A stretch of 64,000 nt of DNA from Actinomycetota bacterium (GTDB lineage Bacteria > Actinomycetota > Acidimicrobiia > Acidimicrobiales > Microtrichaceae), in NCBI GenBank assembly GCA_016703525.1, contig JADJBW010000009.1, positions 1-64,000 of the forward strand, in the 5' to 3' direction. Made by a program: the position numbers and the translations under genes. Within the stretch, counting starts at the first letter, position 1; every line of letters starts with the position of its first letter. The notes under the pieces were generated by a model. It worked only from the letters and a program-made list of their open reading frames with translations. It did not search any database and was not told the DNA's origin. Below are positions 35,790 through 44,927 of this stretch, one piece after another.

Positions 35790-36181
35790 GCATGCGAGTG
35801 CTGCTTCGAGACCTGTGTGGGGTGCGATCCGGCGACAAGGGCGACATCAGCGACCTCACCCTGTTCGCCGACGACGAGGCGACCTACGCGGTGGTGCGCG
35901 AGCAGGTCACCGCCGAGCGCGTCGCCGCGCACTTCGGTGCCCTCGTCGCCGGCCCGGTTGAGCGATTCGAGGCGGCGAACGTGCTCGCACTCAAGTTCGT
36001 GATGCACGCAGCGCTGGGTGGCGGCGGCCCCCGGTCGTTGCGCTCCGACAACCTGGGCAAGACGCTCGGCGGAGCGCTGCTGCGCCTCGATATCGATGTG
36101 CCGGAGTCGATGATCCTTGCGTCGGCGCGTGCCCGCCGCCGGGCCCCGCTGAACCTCGAGGGCCCGCCTCCGTCCGCCTGA
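35786..36181 (+). CDS. AtuA-related small protein
   Basis: 131 residues beginning MSMRVLLRDLCGVRSGDKGDI, the hallmark of the AtuA-like C-terminal partner family, with FEAANVLALKFVMHAALGGGG and LGKTLGGALLRLDI. In many genomes this domain is fused to or adjacent to AtuA. Here the two are separated by about 3 kb holding a phosphatase pair and a lipoprotein, and it is coupled to the lipoprotein instead. Confidence 0.85.
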   Translation: MSMRVLLRDLCGVRSGDKGDISDLTLFADDEATYAVVREQVTAERVAAHFGALVAGPVERFEAANVLALKFVMHAALGGGGPRSLRSDNLGKTLGGALLRLDIDVPESMILASARARRRAPLNLEGPPPSA

Positions 36182-36218
36182 TCGCCCGTTCGTCGGCTCG
36201 CCTGATCGGGGTCGGGCG

Positions 36219-38585
36219 CTAGGGCACGCTGATGTTCGCCGGAGTCGATCCGGACGAAATCCGGCTGCCAGCGTCGACCGCGAAGACTTGGTAGCGGTGC
36301 GAACCGACCGAGGCGTTCGTGTCGACGTATTGGAGGGTGCCGCTCGCGGGGACGAGCCATTGGGTGGTCCAGTCGCGGACGACCCAGTAGGAGGCGACGC
36401 CGACGCCGCCGGGGTTGGGCAGGTCGGTGGCGGCGTTCCAGGTGACTTTCACCTGGTTACCGTTGACCAGCGCTGCGGCGACGCCGGGCGGCGGGTTCGG
36501 TGCCTCGTTGTCGACCACGCCTCCGACCGCGATGTTCACCGCCGTCGATCCGGTCGAGATGCGTCCGCCGGCGTCGACCGCGAAGACTTGGTAGCGGTGC
36601 GAACCGACCGAAGCGTTCGTATCGACGTATTGGAGCGTGCCGCTCGCGGGGACGAGCCATTGGGTGGTCCAGTCGCGGACGACCCAGTAGGAGGCGACGC
36701 CGACGCCGCCGGGGTTGGGCAGGTCGGTGGCGGCGTTCCAGGTGATTTTCACCTGGTTGCCGTTGACGAGTGCGGCGGCGACGCCCGGGGGTGGGTTGGG
36801 CGCCTGGTTGTCGGCGATGGTCGCGGTGACGGTGACGGTGACGCTCACGGCGGTGGAGAAGCGTCCGCTGCTGTCGCGTGCGGCGACGGTGAAGGTGTAG
36901 GTGCCGGCGGCGAGGTTGGCGACGGTGAAGGTGGTGGTGGAGGTCTCGCTGATGGTGGTGCCGTTGCGTTGGATGCGGTAGCCGGTGACGGGGAGTTGGC
37001 TGTTCGGCGCGGTCCACGCGAGGCGGGCGGACCCGCCGAGGTTGGTGCCGGTCACGTTGGTGGGCGCGGCGACGGGTTCGCACATGCGGCCGAACCCGCC
37101 GAGCCACGTGCCGTCGGCCTTCGACGAGTAGTACCCGCCGACGTAGTAGCAGCCGCGGGAATCGACGAAGAAGTTCCAGGTTTCGAGCGCGCTCGACTTC
37201 TTCAGCCCGATCTGGAAGTTTGACGTCGTCTTGAAGTCGGACGCGTTGATCACCTGCGCGCCGTAGAGCTTCCGGAACCCCGGGTCGTACGAGTTGTAGA
37301 AGGACGGAAGGTTCCACAGGGCGGTGCTGCCGTACTGGGGCTCCCAGCAGTGACAACCGATCATGATCTTCCCATCGGCCGTCTGCTCGGTCACCTGATA
37401 CGCGCCGCCGGCGATGAGGCTGCAGCCGCTCAGCGAGAAGCTGGTGCAGTTCACATATCCCGTGCGCATCCAGCCCAGCCGACCATTTGTCGTGGCCGAC
37501 AAGACCTGCACGCTGTGCTGCTCGCCCACCACGACCCAGGCGTTGTTGGCGTAGGTGATGCCAACCGTCTGGGGCTGGACGGTGGTGTTGTACTCGTAGG
37601 GCGTGAGGCCGGTGACGACGGTGCCGGTGCCGCGGGTGACGACGCCCATGTTGTAGGTGCCGGCGAGGCCTTCGATGCTGGAGAAGGAGCCGACGGCGCC
37701 GACGCGGTTGCGGATTGGGTCGATGGCGAGGTCCCAGACGCCGCCCATGAAGCGGGGGAGCCAGGTGTAGTCGAGTTGTCCGGTGACGTCGTCGACGCGT
37801 GCGGCGTTCCAGATCCATGGGTTGCCGGCGGAGCCGAGGACGCGGGAGAAGACGCCGCCGATGTAGAGGTTGTTGCCGTCGCGGGTGAGTTCGCGGACGA
37901 CGGGGGTGGTGCCGTCGATCGATGCCGTGAAGGTGGGGTCGGTGGCGCCGGTGGTGGGGTTGAGTGCGACGAGTCCTTTGCGTGCGACGCCGTTGACGGT
38001 GGTGAATTCGCCGCCGACGAGGAGTTTGCCGGAGCGGGAGACCTGGAGGGCGAGGACGGGCTTGTCGAAGGTGGGTCGGAAGGTGGAGATCCAGTTGCCG
38101 GTGTCGCGGTCGAAGGCGGCGAGGAACGACTGGTTTTGGGTGGTTTGGCCGTATCCCTGTTGGACGCCGGTGAAGCCGCCGCCGACGTAGATGGTGTTGT
38201 TGATTTCGGCCATGTCCCAGACGAAGGAGTAGACGCCGCCGGTGTGGGGTGCGATGCCGACGACGCCCCATTGGTCGAGGGGGCGTGAGGCGAGTGCGTC
38301 GAGGTTGACGCCGGGGAGGTTGGAGGTGTCGACGGCGCCGGGGACGGGGTGGCCGCCGGGGACGGGTGCCCATCGTCCGTTGCCGGGGTTCGCCTGGGCG
38401 GGTGCGGCAGGTGCAGCAGGTGCGGCAGGTGCGGTAGGTGCGGCGGGTGCGGCTCCGGCGGGTGGGGGCGCGGTCGCCGACCATCCCCCGATCGGCGCCA
38501 ACGCCGTCGCGGCGACCGCGACCCCAACGCCGATCGCGGCGAGTCGGACGTGCCACATGGCGGATCTGGCGGTGGTGGAGATCAT
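36219..38585 (-). CDS. large secreted propeller protein with three fibronectin-III domains (copy 1)
   Basis: About 788 residues from ATG 38585 (38627 also possible). Signal peptide, Pro/Ala-rich linker, then a region of repeated kelch/delta-60-like blades (IYVGGGFTGV; LLVGGEFTTVNG; LYIGGVFSRVLG; VGAVGSFSSIEG), a Cys-containing variable segment (IGCHCWEPQYG), and the end CYYVGGYYSSKADGTWLGGF. Three FnIII domains follow; the last two are almost identical at DNA level (300-bp period). Secreted; probable surface or adhesion role, ligand unknown. Most of its DNA is duplicated in the neighbouring copy 2. Confidence 0.8.
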   Translation of the reverse strand: MISTTARSAMWHVRLAAIGVGVAVAATALAPIGGWSATAPPPAGAAPAAPTAPAAPAAPAAPAQANPGNGRWAPVPGGHPVPGAVDTSNLPGVNLDALASRPLDQWGVVGIAPHTGGVYSFVWDMAEINNTIYVGGGFTGVQQGYGQTTQNQSFLAAFDRDTGNWISTFRPTFDKPVLALQVSRSGKLLVGGEFTTVNGVARKGLVALNPTTGATDPTFTASIDGTTPVVRELTRDGNNLYIGGVFSRVLGSAGNPWIWNAARVDDVTGQLDYTWLPRFMGGVWDLAIDPIRNRVGAVGSFSSIEGLAGTYNMGVVTRGTGTVVTGLTPYEYNTTVQPQTVGITYANNAWVVVGEQHSVQVLSATTNGRLGWMRTGYVNCTSFSLSGCSLIAGGAYQVTEQTADGKIMIGCHCWEPQYGSTALWNLPSFYNSYDPGFRKLYGAQVINASDFKTTSNFQIGLKKSSALETWNFFVDSRGCYYVGGYYSSKADGTWLGGFGRMCEPVAAPTNVTGTNLGGSARLAWTAPNSQLPVTGYRIQRNGTTISETSTTTFTVANLAAGTYTFTVAARDSSGRFSTAVSVTVTVTATIADNQAPNPPPGVAAALVNGNQVKITWNAATDLPNPGGVGVASYWVVRDWTTQWLVPASGTLQYVDTNASVGSHRYQVFAVDAGGRISTGSTAVNIAVGGVVDNEAPNPPPGVAAALVNGNQVKVTWNAATDLPNPGGVGVASYWVVRDWTTQWLVPASGTLQYVDTNASVGSHRYQVFAVDAGSRISSGSTPANISVP
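36270..36800. repeat. 300-bp direct repeat encoding FnIII domains
   Basis: The block starting GCGTCGACCGCGAAGACTTG at about 36270 recurs at 36571 with only a few differences over more than 200 bases. A third copy, more diverged at its start, lies in copy 2 (about 38700-38920). Unit length equals one FnIII domain plus linker. Confidence 0.85.
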
Positions 38586-38637
38586 TCGAAGCTCGCTTCG
38601 TCGGAGTGGAGCGGAGAGGATGCTCACGCTGGGTCGT

Positions 38638-40723
38638 TCAGGGGACGGTGATCGTCACCGGCGTGCTGCCGGCGGAGATGCGGTTGCCGCGGTCGACGGC
38701 GAACACCTGGTATCGGCGGGTCCCCTTGGATGCGTTCGTGTCGATGTACTGGCGGGTGCCGCTCGCTGGGACGAGCCATTGGGTGGTCCAGTCGCGGACG
38801 ACCCAGTAGGAGGCGACGCCGACGCCGCCGGGGTTGGGCAGGTCGGTGGCGGCGTTCCAGGTGACCTTCACCTGCTTGCCGTTGACGAGTGCGGCGGCGA
38901 CACCCGGCGGCGGGTTGGGCGCCTGGTTATCGGTGACGGTGACGGTGACGGTGACGCTCACGGCGGTGGAGAAGCGGCCGCTCTTGTCGCGTGCGGCGAC
39001 GGTGAAGGTGTAGGTGCCGGCGGCGAGGTTGGCGACGGTGAAGGTGGTTGTGGAGGTCTCGCCGATGGTGGTGCCGTTGCGTTGGATGCGGTAGCCGGTG
39101 ACGGGGAGTTGGCTGTTCGGCGCGGTCCACGCGAGGCGGGCGGACCCGCCGAGGTTGGTGCCGGTCACGTTGGTGGGCGCGGCGACGGGCTCGCACATGC
39201 GGCCGAACCCGCCGAGCCACGTGCCGTCGGCCTTCGACGTGTAGTAGCCGCCGATGTAGTAGCAGCCGCGGGAGTCGACGAAGACGTTCCAGGTTTCGAG
39301 CGCCGCCGACTTGCGCAGTCCGGGCACGAAGCGCGACGCCGTTCGGAAGTCGCTCGACCGAATCGCCTGGGCCCCGTACAGAAACTCGCGGGTGCCTTCG
39401 AAGGAGTTGTAGAACGTGCCGATGTTCCACAACGACGTGTTGCCGAGGTACGGCTGCCAGCAGTGACAGCCGATGATCAACTTGCCGTCGGCGAATCGCT
39501 CGACGACCTGGTACGCGCCGCCAGCGGTGGCGGGGCACGGAGTGACCTCCCAGGTGGGGCATGTGGGGAAGCCCGTGTTCATCCAGCCGAGTCGTGCGTT
39601 TGTGGTGGCCGACAGGACCTGCACGCTGTGCTGTTCGCCGGCGACGATCCAGGCGTTGTTGGCGTAGGTGATGCCGATCGTCTGATGCTGTTCGGTCACC
39701 TGGTTGTATTGGTAGGGGGTGAGGCCGGTGACGACGGTGCCGGTGCCGCGGGTGACGACGCCCATGTTGTAGGTGCCGGCGAGGCCTTCGATGCTGGAGA
39801 AGGAGCCGACGGCGCCGACGCGGTTGCGGATTGGGTCGATGGCGAGGTCCCAGACGCCGCCCATGAAGCGGGGAGCCAGGTGTAGTCGAGTTGTCCGGTG
39901 ACGTCGTCGCGCGTGCGGCGTTCCAGATCCATGGGTTGCCGGCGGAGCCGAGGACGCGGGAGAAGACGCCGCCGATGTAGAGGTTGTTGCCGTCGCGGGT
40001 GAGTTCGCGGACGACGGGGTGGTGCCGTCGATCGATGCCGTGAAGGTGGGGTCGGTGGCGCCGGTGGTGGGGTTGAGTGCGACGAGTCCTTTGCGTGCGA
40101 CGCCGTTGACGGTGGTGAATTCGCCGCCGACGAGGAGTTTGCCGGAGCGGGAGACCTGGAGGGCGAGGACGGGTTTGTTGAAGGTGGGTCGGAAGGTGGA
40201 GATCCAGTTGCCGGTGTCGCGGTCGAAGGCGGCGAGGAACGACTGGTTTTGGGTGGTTTGGCCGTATCCCTGTTGGACGCCGGTGAAGCCGCCGCCGACG
40301 TAGATGGTGTTGTTGATTTCGGCCATGTCCCAGACGAAGGAGTAGACGCCGCCGGTGTGGGGTGCGATGCCGACGACGCCCCATTGGTCGAGGGGGCGTG
40401 AGGCGAGTGCGTCGGAGGTTGACGCCGGGGAGGTTGGAGGTGTCGACGGCGCCGGGGACGGGGTGGCCGCCGGGGACGGGTGCCCATCGTCCGTTGCCGG
40501 GGTTCGCCTGGGCGGGTGCAGCAGGTGCAGCGGGCGCAGCGGGCGCAGCAGCGGCGGGTGGGGGCGCGGTCGCCGACCATCCCCCGATCGGCGCCAACGC
40601 CGTCAGCGTCGTGATCGCAGCAGCCAGCGCCGTGGCGCGCGCACCTCGCCGACGCGATTGAGAGAATGCCGAAGGCCTGCCGGAGCGCGCGGCGCTGCCG
40701 GACCTCGAATGTATTTCCGCCAT
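38638..40723 (-). pseudogene. tandem paralogue of the propeller/FnIII protein (copy 2), four single-base indels
   Basis: Same architecture as copy 1 with two FnIII domains instead of three and a different N-terminal 40 residues (MAEIHSRSGSAARSGRPSAF). Compared with copy 1, DNA shows one added G near 40414, one missing G in a run at 40015-40019, one missing A near 39909 and one missing G at 39870-39873; each changes frame. The downstream part (IYVGGG, IGCHCWQPYLG, CYYIGGYYTS, FnIII) is open. Middle segment (about 39230-39710) is clearly diverged while both flanks are nearly identical to copy 1. Real decay and unresolved assembly error are both possible. Confidence 0.75.
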
Positions 40724-40806
40724 GGACGGCGATGGTAGGGGATCGCTCCTGCCGTGAACAGTCTCCGGCGGGGATTCCTCACCGCCTCGTCTGCCAAGAT
40801 GGCGAA

Positions 40807-41205
40807 ATGGCGTCGCTCGGTGAGTTGTTGGCCACCCTCCATCCAGAACTGGTCGACGGCCGGTTCGTCTTCACCTCCGTTGCGTCCCTTGCCGAGGTGC
40901 TTGCAGCCGGTGTGGAGCCGGTCGTGACCGTGCGCGAACTCGAGGGTCTCACCGCGATCATGACGGTGGAGGAGGCCGCCCGGCTCGGCCTCGACTCGTC
41001 CTTCGAGGCGGCGATGATATCGCTGGGCGTGTCGAGCGAACTCGACGCCGTCGGACTCACGGCGGCCGTGTCGACCGCTCTCGCCGAGATCGGCATCGCT
41101 GCGAACGTGGTCGCAGGTTTGCACCACGATCACCTCTTCGTCCCGGCGGATCGCTCGGCGGCGGCGCTCGCGGCGCTCCGCTCATTGTCGACCGACGCCG
41201 GCTGA
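40807..41205 (+). CDS. ACT domain protein (ACT_3 type)
   Basis: 132 residues: MASLGELLATLHPELVDGRF, VRELEGLTAIMTVEEAARLGL and a C-terminal ACT fold with AANVVAGLHHDHLFVP, the signature of the DUF2241/CASTOR-like ACT group, which likely binds an amino acid. Ten bases upstream of the acyltransferase GTG, so probably co-transcribed with it. Confidence 0.85.
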   Translation: MASLGELLATLHPELVDGRFVFTSVASLAEVLAAGVEPVVTVRELEGLTAIMTVEEAARLGLDSSFEAAMISLGVSSELDAVGLTAAVSTALAEIGIAANVVAGLHHDHLFVPADRSAAALAALRSLSTDAG

Positions 41206-41215
41206 GGCCGAACGC

Positions 41216-43276
41216 GTGAGCGGGCCGCGCCGCCGCAGCGACATCCAGGGCCTTCGGGCGCTCGCCGTGCTCGTGGTGGTCGGCTATCACGCGGCGGCCT
41301 GGCCGAGCGGAGGGTTCGTCGGGGTCGACATCTTCTTCGTGATCTCGGGCTTCGTGATTGCGGGTGTGCTGTTGGCCGAGACCGACGACCGCCGCTCGAT
41401 CAACGTCGGCGCATTTCTCGCGCGCCGGGTCCGGCGGCTGCTGCCTGCCCTTGCGGTGTGCATCACGGTGGTGCTCGGCGTGACAGCACTCGTCGGCGAC
41501 ACGGTCGAGTCGCAGCCATCCATCGCATCGACGGCGCTGGCCGCTGTCGGGCTGGGAGCCAACCTTCACCTGTATCGCCACAGCGGCTACTTCGATCCGG
41601 GGGAACCCGACCCGGCCCGGAACCCGCTGCACCACACGTGGTCGCTGTCGGTGGAGGAGCAGTTCTACCTGCTCGTGCCCACGGTCGCGGCGCTCCTCGT
41701 CGCGTGGTCCCGTCGTCGAAGCGGCGCGGCGCGGCGCGCGGCGCTCGGGCTGCTCGTCGTCGGTTCACTGGCCTCATTCGCTGCGGCCTGGCTCCTCGGT
41801 GCGAGCACGTCCGTGCCGGTGCTGCAGGCGCCGGGCCGGGCGGCGTTCTATGGCATGCCGACCCGGATCTGGGAGTTCGGGGCCGGGTTCGCCGCGGCCC
41901 TCCTGGTGCGGCGGGGAGGTCGGGCCCGACGGCGGGGTTCGACGGCGGTCGCCTCGGCGTCGCTTGTGGCGCTGATCGCGTCGATGTGGTGGATCGATCC
42001 GGCGCTCCCGTTCCCGGCGCCGTCGGGAGCGGTCCCCGTGCTCGCGACCGGCTTGCTGCTGGTCGCCGGGGAGGCCACCTGGGTCGGTCGGGCCCTGTCG
42101 TCGCCGGCGATGGTGTGGATCGGCGATCGGTCGTACGGCTGGTACCTCTGGCATTGGCCGGCGCTGGTGATGGGGCGCTGGCTGTGGCCCGACCGGTGGT
42201 GGGTCGCTGCGATCGGCGCCGGCGGCTCTCTCGCGGTCGCCGCGGCCAGCTATCGGTGGATCGAGCAGCCGATCCGGCGGGGTCGCACGATGGCGCCTCG
42301 TCGGCTCGCTGCGCTCTGTGTGGCGGGATTCGGCGCGCCGGCGGCGCTCGCGTTCGCCGTTTCGTTTGGGGCAAGCCACTGGTGGAGGGTCGACGAGCCC
42401 CTCGATTGGTACGCGTTTCCACGCGCCGGACTCGACCGGTGCATCATCATCAACCGAGACATGCCGAACGACCTGCCGACGGGACGATGCCGGTACCGCA
42501 ACGGCGCCTCGTCGGCGTCGATGCGGGTCGACGAGCAGTCGGGTCGACCGGTGGTCGCCGTGCTCGGTGATCGACAAGTCGACGGCGTTGCCGAGGCGGT
42601 CATCGCCGCGGTCGGCGATCGCGCCGACGTGGTGGTGTGGGGTCGGTCGGGGTGCCCGTTCCTGGCCGCAGCGCCGCTCGGGTTCCCGCGGTGTACGCAG
42701 TGGCAGGGGCAGGCTGAGCACCTGATCGACCTGCTCGACCCCGTCGCGGTGGTGATCGCCAACGACACGCCGACCTACCTGGACCCAGCGGTGGGCGAGA
42801 ACGTGATCGCCGTCCCGAACGATCGGCGGCCGAGCGATCCCCGTGCCGCCCTGGCGCTGTGGACCAGGGGGCTCGCATCGACCCTCGACCGGCTGGCGGC
42901 GAGACGCATCCCTGCGGTGGTCGTGCAGCCGCCGCCGGCCTGGGGGGCGGCCTTTCCGCGGGGCCGGTTGAGTCCGCTGCGCCCCCAGGCTGCCATGTCG
43001 GACGTCCGGCGTTCGGACGTCGTACGCGATCGCGGGCCGTGGGCCGCCGCCGAACGCTCCGTCGCTGCGCGCCACGGCGCATCCGTCGTGGATCCCGTCG
43101 ACGTGCTCTGCGGCGCCGTGTGTTCGGCGACCAACGGCGGGCACTGGCTGTACTACGACGGGTTTCACCTCAACCGGTTCGGGGCCGAGGCGGTGGTCCC
43201 GGCGATCCTTGAGGCCCTCGTCGAGTCGAGTGGGCAATTCGCCGGTTCGACCGGACCCGACGATGTCGGCGGATAG
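41216..43276 (+). CDS. acyltransferase-3/SGNH fusion (OafA-like)
   Basis: 686 residues. N-terminal acyltransferase-3 domain with about ten membrane helices: DIQGLRALAVLVVVGYHAA (catalytic His), GGFVGVDIFFVISGFVIAG, HTWSLSVEEQFYLLVP, SYGWYLWHWPALV. C-terminal periplasmic SGNH domain from about 420; it keeps DGFHLNRFGAEAV (Asp/His pair), but the block-I motif normally GDSH reads VLGDRQVDGV, so the nucleophile Ser is absent. Such proteins O-acetylate surface polysaccharides. GTG 41216. Confidence 0.88.
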   Translation: MSGPRRRSDIQGLRALAVLVVVGYHAAAWPSGGFVGVDIFFVISGFVIAGVLLAETDDRRSINVGAFLARRVRRLLPALAVCITVVLGVTALVGDTVESQPSIASTALAAVGLGANLHLYRHSGYFDPGEPDPARNPLHHTWSLSVEEQFYLLVPTVAALLVAWSRRRSGAARRAALGLLVVGSLASFAAAWLLGASTSVPVLQAPGRAAFYGMPTRIWEFGAGFAAALLVRRGGRARRRGSTAVASASLVALIASMWWIDPALPFPAPSGAVPVLATGLLLVAGEATWVGRALSSPAMVWIGDRSYGWYLWHWPALVMGRWLWPDRWWVAAIGAGGSLAVAAASYRWIEQPIRRGRTMAPRRLAALCVAGFGAPAALAFAVSFGASHWWRVDEPLDWYAFPRAGLDRCIIINRDMPNDLPTGRCRYRNGASSASMRVDEQSGRPVVAVLGDRQVDGVAEAVIAAVGDRADVVVWGRSGCPFLAAAPLGFPRCTQWQGQAEHLIDLLDPVAVVIANDTPTYLDPAVGENVIAVPNDRRPSDPRAALALWTRGLASTLDRLAARRIPAVVVQPPPAWGAAFPRGRLSPLRPQAAMSDVRRSDVVRDRGPWAAAERSVAARHGASVVDPVDVLCGAVCSATNGGHWLYYDGFHLNRFGAEAVVPAILEALVESSGQFAGSTGPDDVGG

Positions 43277-43285
43277 CCTGAAGAC

Positions 43286-43741
43286 GTGCGCGACGTGTCG
43301 ACGTTCCGTCCTCCGCGGTCGACCTTCCTGATCCTGCCCGCGCTGCACGGGCTGTGCTGGGCCGCGGCGGTTGTCGTGACGGGGATTTCGACGTTCGAGG
43401 GTACGCCGCCATGGATCTTCGGTGGCCTGTTCTCCGGGCTGCTGCACGCCGCGCTGCAGTGGGCGACGACGGGCGTCACGGTGGCCGACGGCTGCATCAC
43501 GACTCGCAACCTGTTCTGGGTGCGCCACATCGCCACGTCGGAGATCGAGGCGGTTCATCGCCTTCGCCGCGACCGATGGCGCGGGGTCTCGGTGGCGCTC
43601 GTGGACGGCACCGAGGTGGTGCTCGCTGCGCCGTCGGCCAACGCGATCGCGCTCAACCCTCATTTCGACGAGGACGTGCATCGGCTGTGCGCGACGATTG
43701 CGCTCAGTTCCGGCCCGCTCGGTCCCGCCGACGAGCACTGA
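43286..43741 (+). CDS. PH-domain membrane protein
   Basis: 151 residues: two membrane segments at the N-terminus (ILPALHGLCWAAAVVVTGI; WIFGGLFSGLLHAALQW) then a bacterial PH-like domain (VTVADGCITTRNLFWVRHI; ATSEIEAVHRLRR; VALVDGTEVVLAAP). Typical of small actinobacterial PH proteins of unknown role. GTG 43286, ten bases after the acyltransferase stop. Convergent with the cysteine desulfurase gene. Confidence 0.75.
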   Translation: MRDVSTFRPPRSTFLILPALHGLCWAAAVVVTGISTFEGTPPWIFGGLFSGLLHAALQWATTGVTVADGCITTRNLFWVRHIATSEIEAVHRLRRDRWRGVSVALVDGTEVVLAAPSANAIALNPHFDEDVHRLCATIALSSGPLGPADEH

Positions 43742-43802
43742 CGTCGATTCCCGGGGGCTGCACATCGGCGACGCGGCCGATACGGCGCGCCGCCGGGACG
43801 GT

Positions 43803-44927
43803 TCAGCGGAGCCGGCGGAGTCGATCGATCGCTGCCGGCAGCGCCGCGAGGAGCGCCTCGATGTCGCGCTCGGTCGTGCTCCAGCCCGCTGAGATGCGCA
43901 GCGAACGGTGGGCATCGACGCCCATGGCTGCCAGGACCGGCGACGGTTCGAGCGACTCCGAGGTGCACGAGTTGCCGGAGTGCACGGCGATGCCGGCTCG
44001 GTCGAGTTCGATGAGAACGGGCTGCGGTTCGATGCCCTCTATCGCCAGGCAGCGCAGGTGGGGGAGTCGCTCGTACGGATGCCCGAGCAGCGAGACCCCC
44101 TCGGTGGCGTCGACCCATGCCTCGACCGGGGCGAGCAGCGCCACACGTCGCCGCGCTTCTCCGTCGAGGGTGGCGGTGGCGGCCTCGATCGCCGCAGCGA
44201 ACCCGGCGATGCCGATGACGTGCTCCATGCCCGCTCGCCGCGCGCGCTCCTGGTCGCCGCCGACGAGGAGCTCGTCGAGGCGAACACCGCGACGCACCAC
44301 CAGTACGCCCGTGCCCGTTGGGCCGCCGAACTTGTGCCCGGAGATCGACATGAGGTCCAGTCCCGACGCCGCGAAGTCGACCGCGACCTGGCCGACCGCC
44401 TGGGCGGCGTCGCTGTGGATCCACACCCCGCGCTCGCGGCACATCGAGGCGGCCTGGGCGACGGGCTGCAGCGTGCCGACCTCGTGGTTGGCCCACTGGA
44501 GGTGAACCACCGCGGCCTCGCCGTCGATCGCCGCGGCGAGCGCGTCGAGGTCGAGTCGAGCCGTACGGTCGACCGGCACCGTCGCGGCGCCGAACCCCGA
44601 TCCGGCCCGCACCGAGGCGTGTTCGACGGCCGAGAGCACCTGGCGGGTGCCGCGTCGTCGCACCCCGCGACACACGGTGGCGACCGCCTCGGTCGCTCCC
44701 GAGCAGAAGACCACCTCGCTCGGTCGGGCGCCGATCGCGGCAGCGACGCGCCCTCGAGCGTCCTCGATGAACGCCCGTGATTCCAGGGCCTCGGCGTACG
44801 AACGGCTCGGGTCGCCCAGCGCACCGGCGGTGCAGGCGTCGAGTACCTCGCGCATCGCGACCGCAGCTTCGGGCCGAAGCGGCGAGGTCGAGGCGTGGTC
44901 CAGGTAGGCCCGGTTCGACCGGGTCAC
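43803..44927 (-). CDS. cysteine desulfurase family protein
   Basis: 374 residues, PLP class V aminotransferase of the NifS/IscS type. RAYLDHASTSPLRPEA starts the fold; FCSGATEAVATVCRGV; VEHASVRAG; HSDAAQAVGQ; SGHKFGGPTGTGVLVVRRG holds the PLP Lys; and HSGNSCTSESLEPSPVL carries the catalytic Cys. GTG 44927 overlaps the stop of the upstream regulator as GTGA. Provides persulfide sulfur for Fe-S cluster or thio-cofactor assembly. Confidence 0.92.
   Translation of the reverse strand: MTRSNRAYLDHASTSPLRPEAAVAMREVLDACTAGALGDPSRSYAEALESRAFIEDARGRVAAAIGARPSEVVFCSGATEAVATVCRGVRRRGTRQVLSAVEHASVRAGSGFGAATVPVDRTARLDLDALAAAIDGEAAVVHLQWANHEVGTLQPVAQAASMCRERGVWIHSDAAQAVGQVAVDFAASGLDLMSISGHKFGGPTGTGVLVVRRGVRLDELLVGGDQERARRAGMEHVIGIAGFAAAIEAATATLDGEARRRVALLAPVEAWVDATEGVSLLGHPYERLPHLRCLAIEGIEPQPVLIELDRAGIAVHSGNSCTSESLEPSPVLAAMGVDAHRSLRISAGWSTTERDIEALLAALPAAIDRLRRLR

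Noticed and set aside
36288..37223. Plus-strand Gly/Asp/Val-rich frame over the FnIII domains
   Set aside because: It mirrors the repeats of the minus-strand gene; no start signal or domain.
38242..39885. Plus-strand frame of about 547 codons over the paired propeller genes
   Set aside because: Shadow of repeated codons on the other strand; repetitive and without any domain.
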